DNA from: Teratosphaeria epicoccoides | Lineage: Eukaryota > Ascomycota > Dothideomycetes > Mycosphaerellales > Teratosphaeriaceae | DNA length: 64,000 nt | Reading direction: 5' to 3' | Assembly (NCBI GenBank): GCA_021401465.1 | Contig: JADDMT010000063.1 | Span: 62,001 to 126,000, forward strand | In this document: positions 18,814 through 29,016 of the stretch, piece by piece | How the letters are laid out: every line of letters begins with the position of its first letter | Position numbering within the stretch: the stretch's first letter is position 1 | Translations under genes and position numbers: made by a program | The notes under the pieces: generated by a model | The model's input: the letters and a program-made list of their open reading frames with translations, nothing else | Databases searched by the model: none | Told to the model about the DNA's origin: nothing

Positions 18814-19563
18814 TTGAACGGAACCACACATGATTCTTATGCTGGAAACAATCACAATCAGCAGCTTGCCATCCACAGTCCAATTCTGGATTATGTAAGC
18901 GACCCTCCAATCCCTACACAAGACTACAGGTCCCAACAATCTGGGCGGTACAAGTCACACCTTTATACGTTATTATTTAATTTTTGGACATAATGGGAGC
19001 GCAAGCAAGGCTGGGCGTCCGGAGCAGACAATATACAGCATCAGCAGCATCGCAGTGGCGGCGCAACAAGGGCAGAATCACAATCACTAATTGACTGAAT
19101 TCAAGGGTAATGGCCAATGCTGACGACGATCATGATCCCATTATGTAAAATAGTTACTGTCGATGAGGCGTATTTTCTAGACGCTCGCGAGATCTCCTTG
19201 TATGAGCTTGGAAGAATGTGTATTCGAAGAGAGGACCACAGTTCTCAGCATTTGCGAGGGCGTCTGTCCAAAAGCGAACGCTCGCTGTAATTGATGGCTG
19301 GCGGCATTTTTGCATACTTCATGGACGTATGTCCACCATCAACATCACTATGCTCATGTTCATGTGTCCTTGCGGAACACCTGGTCTCGGTGTGCCTCTT
19401 AACGCACGGTCTTGCCGTTTGGTTTCTCTGCCTCAGGCAGCACCAACATTCTCCGCACCTTCCAATTTTGTACCTTGCCACCACATATCACGACGTCCAC
19501 CGGACCTTCTCAGCAAAAGCTTCCACGAAGAGTTTCCGACCCACAGGCTATATCACAACAAAA
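18814..19563. other. intergenic, homeobox 3' side and TRM8 promoter
   Basis: Nothing coding is supported over 750 bp. An AT-rich patch near 18970-18990 (TTATTATTTAATTTTT) may belong to the 3' end of the homeobox transcript. Confidence 0.4.
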
Positions 19564-20439
19564 ATGGCCGGGCCGCCAAAAAAGCGCCAACGTCGCGAGG
19601 AATGCGACAAACCCGAAACTTCCCTCCCGCAGAAGAAGTTCTACCGCCAACGCGCCCACGCGAACCCCTTCTCCGATCACGACCTCACCTACCCATCATG
19701 CCCCGCCGCAATGGACTGGAGTAAGCACTATCCCGCCTATATCAAAACCATTCCAGAAGCCGTGCCCACAGACGTTCCCATCGCCATCCCTGACGTGGAC
19801 GAGGACTCCAAAGTCACAAAGATCACTGCGGACGTCGAAATTGCAGACATCGGATGCGGCTTTGGAGGTCTGCTCTTCGCGCTAGCTCCCAAGTTCCCAG
19901 ACAAGCTGATCCTAGGCATGGAGATACGCACGAGCGTGGCGCAATTCGTGCAAGATAAAGCTCGAGCCATGAGGGCGCAGGCGCAGCAGGACCCGAGGAT
20001 GCGGGTCCCAGGTGGCTGGCAGAACATCTCCTGTCTTCGCGCCAACTCTATGAAATTCCTACCCAACTTCTTCCGCAGAGCGCAGCTAGAGAAGATCTTC
20101 CTCTGTTTCCCGGATCCGCATTTCAAGGCAAGGAAGCACAAGGCGAGGATTGTTTCTACGACTTTGAATTCCGAGTATGCGTATGTGTTGAAGCCGGGAG
20201 GGTGTGTGTATACGATTACGGATGTGGAGGACTTGCATAACTGGATGGTGGAGCATTTCGAGGCGCATTTTAGTTTTGAGAGGGTGGGACAGGAGGAGTT
20301 CGAGGGCGATGTGGGGGTAGAGGTTATGAGGACGGAGACGGAGGAGGGGAAGAAGGTGGAGAGGAATGGGGGAAAGAAGTTTGTGGCTGTGTTCAGGAGG
20401 ACGGAGGATCCGAGATGGGTTGGATTTCCAAGGACCTGA
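19564..20439 (+). CDS. TRM8: tRNA (guanine-N7-)-methyltransferase catalytic subunit
   Basis: The 291-residue single-exon product methylates guanine-46 of many tRNAs using S-adenosylmethionine, working with the WD40 partner Trm82. The basic N-terminus PPKKRQRR may be a nuclear signal. Diagnostic features are QRAHANPFSDHDL (about residues 29-41), the AdoMet loop ADIGCGFGG (about 98), GMEIRTSVAQFV (about 119), LRANSMKFLP and CFPDPHFKARKHKARIV (about 180), and the C-terminal TITDVEDLHNWMVEHF. Length is typical of fungal Trm8. The ATG at 19564 is chosen because homology begins there; the frame upstream to 19291 is open but unlike the family. It is convergent with SEC26. Confidence 0.95.
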   Translation: MAGPPKKRQRREECDKPETSLPQKKFYRQRAHANPFSDHDLTYPSCPAAMDWSKHYPAYIKTIPEAVPTDVPIAIPDVDEDSKVTKITADVEIADIGCGFGGLLFALAPKFPDKLILGMEIRTSVAQFVQDKARAMRAQAQQDPRMRVPGGWQNISCLRANSMKFLPNFFRRAQLEKIFLCFPDPHFKARKHKARIVSTTLNSEYAYVLKPGGCVYTITDVEDLHNWMVEHFEAHFSFERVGQEEFEGDVGVEVMRTETEEGKKVERNGGKKFVAVFRRTEDPRWVGFPRT

Positions 20440-20805
20440 TCGGTGCGTTCATGAGATGGAGCGTGTCATGCATTATGATAACAGCTTGCGCAAGCACCGT
20501 TGTTGACCGATGAGCCTTTCCGACGGTCTTCCGCTGTCCCGGAGCTGCTTTATGGGCATGTGCTGTAGCTTCTGGAATGCTCTACAAATGCTTGCGTGTA
20601 CACTTTTGCCCCGACAAGGACCAATCTCTTGAGCGCGGGATTGTTTCGCCGTCTTCAGCAGCACCGCCAACGCCGAGGATGACGAGCTACCCTCGCTGCA
20701 GTATGGCTTTCATGCTCCATTAAATTGGAGCAGATGCAAGGAGCTCCATTTGGTTCTTCTGGATCATAAATGCTCGTTGATCACAACTTGAGCATTTTGA
20801 CCGAT
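20440..20805. other. convergent 3' gap
   Basis: A 366-bp interval between the convergent TRM8 and SEC26 stops; no feature recognised. Confidence 0.5.
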
Positions 20806-23800
20806 TTAGACAGTCATCTCTCCGATCTTTCCCAGCCCCTTCAAACTTCCCAAACTCAAAGCCAATCCTTGAGATCTTGACCGTATCCGCATGAATCCGG
20901 TCACAGGTCCATTCTCGCCTTCCTTTTCCACACTCAGGTTGGCAAGAGCATCCTCGCCTACACATTCAAGGTCAGTACTGTCATCCTGTCATCATGAATA
21001 GCGTCGTATGAATGAACTTACCAAATACACTCCGCGCATAGAGGTTGGCCGATAAAAATTGGCAGTCTCCAGACAAGCTCGCTTCCGGCGTCAAGCAAGA
21101 CATATTCGTGACTTCCATCAATCGCTGCAAGAACTCCCTCAAGCCAGTACCTGCCGGCATCTTAGTGTTGATATTGACCTTGTTTTCCCACTCAAACTCA
21201 GTCCACATCGTCCGGAATTGCGTCTCAGTACAGTGCGCGGGCTGTATGTAGTCCATGATATCCACATGCACATCGTTCAGAATGACCACATTCGACTCAG
21301 TAGAGGACGGCCCATCGTAAACAACGTTGCCGAAGATGACACCAGTATCCGTCGAAGAGACCTTAATGGTGGCTTGCACATTCAGGAAGTCTAGGCCAGG
21401 CAGATTCTGGGTGGTTGGCCTCTCCACGACTTTTAGATCGCCAAGCGTCGCAAACTCGACAGAGAGGTTCTGCAACGTCTCGCGTGTCTGATTGACAAGC
21501 AAGACGTCAAGAATGATGTCGAACTGGTGAACCTGCACATACGCTTCCGCATATACCGGATCCGAGAAGCCCGTCAATTGCACAACCCGGCTGAGCTTGC
21601 TGACTAGGTCCTCGGTCGCCGAATCACCACCAGTAGCCTTCTCGAGATCCTTCTCAACCAGATCACCATCCTCTTGACCTAGCGCCTTCTTGGACAATTG
21701 CCTGATGGACACGACATCGTCGACTTGGATGGCAGATTTGGCCTTGAGGACATCTTCTTTCTCCTTTCGCTTTTTCTCCTCTGCTTGCACCATATCGCGG
21801 AAAGCTTGTCGGGTGTCGTCCAAGAATGCGACTTCCAGGTCCTTGCGCTGCTGGGATTCAGCCAAAGCGCGTACACAGGCCATGATGCGATCTACGGAAT
21901 CTTCGTCGATAGGCGCCTTGACAAATTGTGACTGGCCTGCCCGAATGATGGAGATCATAATGAGCATAGCCTCGGCTCTGAGGGCATTCGTTCGCGCTGG
22001 CTCATTTGAGATCTCTGAGTGTCGCATGACCAGCTTGGTGAGGGTCGAAGAGAGAACGGTCGCCAAATAGTAGTCGCCGTCAAGAATTAGTTGTCGCAAA
22101 GGCGGCTTTTGCGCTGCCTTCACCGCGTCCAATTTCGCCTTGGCAGAAGCGTCGCTCGTGAGCGCTGACTCGGTCGCGTATGTTCCATCTGCCAAAACTT
22201 TTCTACTCCCCGTTGGTGCTGCAGGTTTCATATGACCGTTGACCTGGTCGCTGGGTGGCAACTCGCCGTCCGGCTGCTCTTCCAACAAGCGTGCCTCAGA
22301 AGCTACGATCGGAATCTCACCAAGACTAGCCCGAATGCGTTTCCATGCATCCTTAATATCATTCTCCTCCAGGCTGTATTCGCCGACGATCCATAGAGAA
22401 CCTCTGTACACTTTGCCAGCTCGCACCTCAGCCAATGTGCCGACTAGTCTCTCTACAATGCTACTGCGCATTTTCGGGAACCGCTCGACAACCTCCTTGA
22501 CGAATGAGATGACATCGACAGCACTGGCGTTATTGAAGTCTGTGATGAAGTCCATCAGCAGACCCACGACGCTTTGCGCGATCTCGGAGAACTTGATGGC
22601 GCATTGATGGATGCTGTGTATAAGCAGACTCCGGTACTCGTTGTTCTTCTCGTATTGCTCCTGAATGGTCTTCGTGAGCTCTTTCTTGAGCAGCATAACG
22701 ACCTCTTCCACATTCTTGGATGACACCATGTCCAGAGCAAGTTCCAGAGCCTTCTTCCGCACATCCAGATCCGGAGAAGAGAGGACCCGCAGTATCTCCA
22801 TTGTTAGATCGTCCAAAATGCCTTCGTTATCTTGTCGTAGCTGGTTAACCTTCTCAAGCACAATAAGCTTGACATTGTTGTCGCTCTCCTTGATTGCCAG
22901 TTCAATGAACTTGCCAGCGGCGGCTTTGACCGCAACTGGATTTGTGGTGAGCGCGGTCAGTGATGAAGCAGCTTCATACACCACCGTGCTTTCTTTTGCT
23001 TCCAAGAGATCAAAGATCAGCCGTAGATATCTCGCCTTGTTCTGTGAGTTCTGCACTGCATCTTTTCGAATGAACTCCAGCTCCACCAGCTGTAGCAATT
23101 CGCTTGCATTGGGTATACCCTCGAAGACCCCGCTCAAATATTCCAGAGCCCTCTCGTGACTGATCTGCATCAATGCCGCGAACGCATTCCTCTTACATGT
23201 GTTATCCGACTCTGTCTCTAAGAAAGCTGTGATGAGCTCGGGGGCGTCAGGCATCAGGTGTTCGCTGTGTTGGTGGATCGAAGCAATGGCAAAGACGGCG
23301 TTTTTGCGGACGTATGAGTGTCGGTGTTCCAGGCATTGCCGAGTCGGTGCAAGGAGCGGCTCGATAAGTTCCGGTTCGCGCAGCTTCGCAAGGAAACGCA
23401 GGGTATTGCCACGAATGTATTCGTTGGCGTGTTGCAAGTCCATTCGAATGCCGTTGCTGCTCGTTTGTCAGTTTGAGATCGACCCTCATTCTCCGTACAT
23501 AGATTGCCTACCAAACCAAGATCATTTCCTGCTTCAACTTGCCCTGCGCATCCAGCTTGGGACATATCTCATAGTACAGGTATAGCAGCTTCTTCAACGG
23601 TTTGCTCTTGCTCGGCATGACAAATCGGATGATATGCATGAGCAGCTGAGGCATAGGGTCCCCATTGAGCATGACAGACAATATCCGCTTCATCGTCTCG
23701 ATCTTGCTCTCATCGTTGCCCTTCTCCAAAGCATTTCGGAAGTCCTGCAACGATGGCTGATCCGCGGTGTTGTCCTGGTGTACCAAAGAGTACGCATTCT

Positions 23801-23816
23801 CGAGAAAAGTCGCCAT
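20806..23816 (-). CDS. SEC26: coatomer subunit beta (beta-COP)
   Basis: Three exons on the minus strand, 23816-23512, 23456-21022 and 20957-20806, give 963 residues, the usual beta-COP length. It is a scaffold subunit of the COPI coat acting in Golgi-to-ER retrograde transport. The start MATFLENAYSLVHQDNTA is followed by HEAT/adaptin-like repeats, with NGIRMDLQHANEYIRGNTLR spanning the first splice (…ILV|C NGI). The appendage domain has SFDPV-like linker, LPGLDFLNVQATIKVSSTDT, DIMDYIQPAHCTETQFRTMW and FLSANLYARSVFG. The last exon (GEDALANLSVEKEG … KIGEMTV) is outside the main frame and is found only by splicing a 64-bp intron (20958-21021); without it the protein would end wrongly about 14 residues after ARSVFG. 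It is divergent from mago. Confidence 0.96.
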
Positions 23817-24263
23817 GATGTCTTAGTCGACGAGGATTATCGAGATTGGGCCAGTCTTCCTCGCAGGCTGCTGCTGCTTGTTTATCGAAGCCAGCCCTCT
23901 CCAGTTGCTCTGCGAAGGCAGGCTTGGCGCTTCAGCTCGTCGCGCAGTATCGAGAATGTTCAGCTGACGAGAACAAAGGCGCGCGAGAAACCTGAAAGGT
24001 GAGTATTGGCGAGCGAGACAATTGTGGTCGACGGTGATCCCCTTGAAGCTCGCATTCATTCAAGTCCAGCTGTTCACTCTGTCTGCCAAAAATCTCGGCC
24101 CCGCCAAAAACATTTCTCTGCTTGGCGCCGCTTCCTCTTCACATGCTGCAGCTCCCACATCCGTGCACTACCTCCTGACGTACATCGCCAGTATAAGATT
24201 CCGGGTCATCGACAGATTAGCGCACAAGGACATTCGAGAGCACTGGACGACGCAAATGCCGCT
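23817..24263. promoter_or_regulatory. divergent SEC26/mago intergenic region
   Basis: The 447 bp between two divergent housekeeping start codons should hold both promoters. No TATA box or other motif is convincing. Confidence 0.4.
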
Positions 24264-25084
24264 ATGGCATCAAGCGAACCATTTTATTTGCGATACTAGT
24301 AAGTCACGATGAAACAGGCCTCAGCAAGATGTCGATGCCCAATGTCAGAAACTCGCGTTGGAAGCGCGACGTGTTGAGCCGCCTGTTACGCTCGGAATCG
24401 ATACGCATGACTGATCGACTTGCAGCTCTGGGCACTCTGGTCGTTTCGGGCACGAATTCTTGGGCAAGCCACAAGAACGGATCAACGCATGAGAGCCGCC
24501 CGTCCTGACATTCTCCAGAGTTCGACTTCAGAGTGGTTGGAGACGGACGATCTGCCGTGGCACGATATGCCAACAACTCGAATTACCGGAATGACTCGCT
24601 GATCCGGAAAGAAAGTATGTCAGCATAGTCTCCAACCAGAGAGACTGATCTGACGAGAGGCCTAGTGTGCGTTTCCACTTTGATGGTTCAAGAGATCAAG
24701 CGCATCATCAAGGAGAGTGAGATCATGAAGTAAGCATCGATCAATTTTGAGGCAAGGCGATACATTGAGGACGAATGACTGATGCCCGCGTAGGGAAGAC
24801 GACACAAAATGGCCACAGAAGAACAAGGACGGACGTCAAGAGCTCGAGATCAGACTGGGCAGCGAGCACATCAGCTTCGAGGTATGTTCCAAATATCATT
24901 TCTCCAAATGGCCCGGTTGACAGGAGGCTGACATTGTTCGTAGACCGCCAAGATTGGCTCGCTGGTCGATGTGAACGAGAGTGAAGACCCGGAAGGCCTA
25001 CGCGTCTTTTACTATCTGGTGCAGGATCTGAAGGCGTTGGTCTTTTCCCTGATTGCATTGCACTTCAAGATCAAGCCGATCTAG
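24264..25084 (+). CDS. mago: mago nashi, exon junction complex core subunit
   Basis: Six small exons, 24264-24298, 24426-24463, 24519-24614, 24666-24729, 24794-24881 and 24944-25084, encode 153 residues (animal Mago is about 146). Mago pairs with Y14/RBM8A and binds spliced mRNA near exon joins in the nucleus. The assembled protein reads MASSEPFYLRYY, GHSGRFGHEFLEF, RYANNSNYRNDSLIRKE, then VQEIKRIIKESEIMKEDD, RQELEIRLGSEHISFETAKI, SLVDVNESEDPEGLRVFYYL and ends LIALHFKIKPI, a near-invariant C-terminus. All introns are GT-AG except the second (24464-24518), which starts GCAAGC: keeping the frame FLEF|F requires this GC donor, and no GT alternative preserves the conserved residues. No single long open frame covers the gene, so it is easily missed. 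Confidence 0.95.
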
Positions 25085-25587
25085 ACCCGAAAACGTGCCG
25101 AGTCTGTTGACAGCAAAACGCAGTGCCCGAGGCGGTGGGACGCATGATCCAAACGAAATCACGACCTGAGGATTACGAGAAGGAAGAAAATGCTGCTACT
25201 ACGAAGAAAGCAGCTCGGAGACATACGGGTTGATCCCGTGACGCTGTCTCTCGGCCGGCTTCCCGCCTCCACATCTCGTGGTTCGGGCAGCCGACTTGGA
25301 GTTGCACGGTGCGCCGCTCCTGACCCTGGGGACGAGGCAACGCACAGTTTCACGTCATCAACCCAACCCGTGAGACTTGTCCCATTGCATTTGAAACCCA
25401 TTTTGCAACATTCGACTTGTCCACATTTCCATTCCTTTAGATGTGATTAATTTGTTCCTGTAATGTTTCCTTAACACCAAGCCAGTGACGCAGCGACAGT
25501 GGGCGTGTCCACCACATTCGCAAGCAACCTACCAATCGCGTGACCACCGGTCTATCTCATCTTTTCTTGAATAGATGGTCGGCCAAG
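25085..25587. other. intergenic, mago to GID4
   Basis: A 503-bp gap; it should include the GID4 promoter. No other feature is supported. Confidence 0.5.
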
Positions 25588-26828
25588 ATGCCTACGCCGT
25601 CGGACGCCACGACTGTTCCTCCTTCCGAACCTATAGATGCTGCGCCATCCTCCCGCGCGAGCTTTGCATCATGCCCACCTGACAACACCGAGGGCGAGGA
25701 GTTGGACCGACAACATGTCAGGAGCGCCGTTCTGCAAGAGGAGCGCATTGGTTCGCCAAGAATACAGCAAGATCATGCTAGCAGAGAACAGATGGACACA
25801 GCGAATGAGGCTCTTGACGGGGAGCAAATGATGCAGGAGCCTCAGCAGGAACCGACGCCTGAAGCTGATGAGCAAACGACAAGTCATAGGCAAGAGATAA
25901 CAGAAGTGGAAGAAGAGGAAAGACGGAAAGGGGAGCACTTTGAATATGTTGGGACCGAGGAGCCCCTCAGCGCGATTGGCTCGCCGAGTACGGATGCGCC
26001 GAGCGATAGCGATGCGGCGTCAGCAGCAAGGTTGGCGCAGAGAATGAGCGCCGCAGCAATATCTGGCGATGATGGCAATCAAGATCACAGCGAGCCTCTG
26101 TATCTCACGTTCCCGCGGGACAAGAGCCGACTACCGCCGAGCATTACTTCGAGCTTCTTACGACCCGGCAGCAAGTTCAGGGGCACGCAGCAGAGCGATA
26201 GACAAGTCTACGATGTGCAGGTCGAGATCAAAGATGTGAACATGGCGGAGAGTTTTCTCTGCGGGTATCTTAGGATACAAGGTACCACCGTCCGGCTCAT
26301 CCCAAGCCCACGTCTACTCGCTGACGCGCATGTTTGTGCAGGTCTGACAGACGACCACCCGACCTTGACGACATTCTTCGAAGGCGAAATCATAGGCCCA
26401 AAACATGTCTTCAAAACTACGCACCCGTCCTGGGGCAGTAGCGAGAAAGTCGATTTGCAACACTGGGCTCGCTTCCCGGCTTGGAAACCACTCGCTAAGA
26501 CCGCGTTGAAGTCTCCAAGCTTTACACTCAAGAAGTAAGCGCAAATTTCTTCTCCTCAAGCTCCATACTGCTCCTGCTGACGGCCCTTGTCAGTCCCTTC
26601 AGCAGAGAACACATCTTCATGCGCTGGAAAGAATACTTCCTCGTCCCCGACCACCGCGTCAAAACCATCACCGGCGCATCATTCGAGGGCTTCTACTACA
26701 TCTGCTTCAACCAGGTGGAGGGCAGTGTGAGCGGAATATACTTCCACGCGAAGAGCGAGAAGTATCAGCAGTTAGAGTTGAGGGTAGTCAGGGATGGGGG
26801 CTGTGAAGGGGCACTGGAGTTCCGATGA
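25588..26828 (+). CDS. GID4: GID E3 ligase substrate receptor (Gid4/Vid24)
   Basis: Two exons, 25588-26534 and 26594-26828, give 393 residues. The first ~160 are disordered and acidic (many E, Q, D). From about 170 the Vid24 beta-barrel begins: LYLTFPRDKSRLPPSITSSF, LRPGSKFRGTQQSDRQVYDV, VEIKDVNMAESFLCGYLRIQ, LTTFFEGEIIG and, over the splice, NPFSREHIFMRWKEYFLVPD and ITGASFEGFYYICFNQ. In yeast Gid4 recruits gluconeogenic enzymes with N-terminal proline to the GID ubiquitin ligase when glucose returns; the fungal homolog is expected to do likewise in the cytosol. The extended N-terminus is longer than in yeast-like proteins and its role is unknown. The start is the first ATG in frame. Confidence 0.93.
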
Positions 26829-27267
26829 TAACTGTCGAGGTATAACCTTGCGAGATGGTGTACATCTGTGCTGTGATAGCGTTCGTGGCGCCGCGGCGTT
26901 CGGGTTGTAAGGTTGCTTCAGGAAGTGAGGAGAGCGGGGGCAGAGAGGTATGCAAAGCCAGGCTGCGATCGGGCTTGTTGGCGGAGATGTCTGTGTGATT
27001 GCAGACATATCACGATACCCACTGGACTGCATTCATCTGGCGCTTTCCGCTTGCGACACCTGCGCTTCAACATCTTTCAATGCTGCGTCGTGCACTTACC
27101 GACCGGTACCAATTGCGGCCCAGATAAGTATGAGCTGCAACGCACGCCCGAACTCCATTGCACCCTTCCTTCAGTGCCGCCCTCATATTCTCATCGACTT
27201 CCTTCCCACACCAGATCACGTGAGTACATCCGCGCACTGTCATCTGCTGGTCTCACAAATATCCAGA
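26829..27267. other. convergent 3' gap
   Basis: A 439-bp interval with overlapping short open frames but no recognisable gene. Confidence 0.45.
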
Positions 27268-27468
27268 TCACCGCTTCAAGATCTCTTCCGCCTCCTTCCT
27301 CCGTATCGCGCGGCAGTCCGGACAGTCAAAGACCTCGTAGTATTGCCAGATTGGCATGCGCTGTGGTCCACAAATCTCCATATGGTTTCGCTTGGCCAAG
27401 AAGCAGAGAGCGACCCACTCGTGCAAGTGTCCGCAGGTGATGTGATGGGCGGCCATGAATCGGCACAT
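27268..27468 (-). CDS. small Cys/His-rich protein, hypothetical
   Basis: The last part of a minus-strand open frame beginning at an ATG (27468) encodes 66 residues starting MCRFMAAHHITCGHLHEWVA. It holds five cysteines and several histidines spaced C-x9-CGH, C-x9-C and CPDC, a layout suggestive of a small metal-binding domain and common among short fungal proteins that begin MC. The frame is open upstream to 27612, but that part has no conserved look. I do not recognise a named family. The tail RRKEAEEILKR is charged and helical. It could be spliced to an upstream exon. Coding status is plausible rather than shown. Confidence 0.4.
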   Translation of the reverse strand: MCRFMAAHHITCGHLHEWVALCFLAKRNHMEICGPQRMPIWQYYEVFDCPDCRAIRRKEAEEILKR

Positions 27469-27869
27469 GTTTGCGATGGCTGGGATCTTGGTCGTAGTGC
27501 TCAAGATGTCGCGATGGCGAGGCTGCTCAGGACAAGGTTTGTTGTCAGGATGCTGCAGCAGAGGTCCCTTGCGGCGCACCGCGCTCAATGTAAACCTGCA
27601 GCCTGGCGACACTTGCGTTCACCTTTGCTCAAGATCTGAGATCCGTCGCATCCGTGACTATGTTGGGCAAAGTCAGTAGCCAGAGTGAAGACAGTCCTTA
27701 TGAAAATTAAAGACACCTTTTGTCCGATCACATCAATGCAAAGCCCGCTGCTTTTTATCAAGCCTTAGCGGGCGGGATATGTACACACCAGGTTTCCCAC
27801 GGTCTTGTCCGGGTCCTATCACAATCATCGCCATGCTGTCTCGAGACAACTGCATAATCCGTCCAGCGA
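27469..27869. other. intergenic
   Basis: A 401-bp gap between a hypothetical small gene and the complex I subunit; no feature recognised. Confidence 0.45.
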
Positions 27870-28321
27870 TTACCGCTGCTTCTCTGGGTCTTCCAAGATA
27901 CCTTCCACTTCCAGTCGTCTCCGCGCCTCCTCAAGGGCCCAAGTTTGTATACTGTCCAGGATGTCAGTAGCTGTACTTACGCGCCACGCTCGCAGCAGCT
28001 ACAGTGCCAACCTCTTGCCAATACTGACCTGGTGTCTGGCTTGTAGCAGTAACCCACTAGCCCAAAGAGCAAGCTTCCAAAGAAGCCATACATGAACACA
28101 TTTTCCCAGCCTTCATTCTCATACTTCTCGCCTGGCTTCACGCCCCACAGCCAACCATTGGGTGTCTCGTAGTGATCTTCGTGCGCGTGGTCGCCGGCGC
28201 TGCGGAGGGGTGTTGACGAGAGTTGTCTTTGTTGGTGTGCCCGGATGACCGCCGTAGTGGTGTGTATTTGTAGCCGTGCCCGCGAGTTCACGATGAGGCG
28301 ATTCGTACGGAGGAGTGACAT
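27870..28321 (-). CDS. NADH:ubiquinone oxidoreductase ESSS subunit (NDUFB11-like)
   Basis: Two exons, 28321-28029 and 27951-27870, give 124 residues. This is the single-span ESSS accessory subunit of mitochondrial complex I. The N-terminal ~40 residues (MSLLRTNRLIVNSRARLQIH and following) are basic and hydroxylated, like a mitochondrial presequence. The mature part begins near HEDHYETPNGWLWGVKPGEK, then ENEGWENVFMYGFFGSLLFG and a membrane span ending VGYCYKPDT. The splice (77-bp intron) joins DT|S IQTWALEEARRRLEVEGIL, the conserved matrix/intermembrane tail, ending PEKQR. Without the second exon the protein would lack this tail and read into nonsense. It is divergent from the DUF2293 gene. 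Confidence 0.92.
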
Positions 28322-29016
28322 TGTGGTCTTGGTGTCGCTGGATCGGAAGGGGAGTGGAGATGTGGCTGTGGAGGTGTCCTCTGGTCAGCTCGGCCTCACG
28401 GACGTGGACGTCGTTGGCGGAGGAGCTGGAGAGAATCGGAATTACGGGAAGTCCCGGGTCGCGCTAACGAAGTGCATAACACAAGCCTGGCGGATACTCT
28501 TGACTCCCTTCCTTCCCTCAACATCGCGCGCCTTCCGATTCCGTGTGCGTCGCGCAGAGAGCCTTTGAGGGCATCATGCTGTGACTGTCGAGGGTCGTAG
28601 GCTCTACCAAGAGCAGGTGTAGGTCAGGTCTCGCGCGCAATTACCTCGTGTGCGTCGCCACACATCACCTTGCCTGGAGCGTGACTTCTGCGCACCACAG
28701 GAAATACACACACCAGCATATTTGTCCCGGAGTTGTTTTAGCCATCAAAGGGCCATCCCGGATCTCCAGAACACAGAACACAGAGGACTGTGGTGCTGGC
28801 CAGGCATCGCATGCGGTCCATTCGCATTGCCTCCACTACTGCAGCCGCTGCAGCAGAATATAACAGAGCACCGTAGTGGTTTTTGCTAGTCACATTTGCA
28901 GCCCAGAGCGTGGCGTTTGGGCGTCTTCGAGCTGCTGAAGAATCGCGGGGAGGCTTCTTGCTCTTCTGTCACACTAATTGTTGCATATTTCCTTGCAGTC
29001 AGCCGTTGTCACCATC
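28322..29016. other. divergent intergenic region
   Basis: These 695 bp separate divergent starts of the complex I subunit and the DUF2293 gene. Small open frames are present but unsupported; no promoter motif is clear. Confidence 0.45.
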
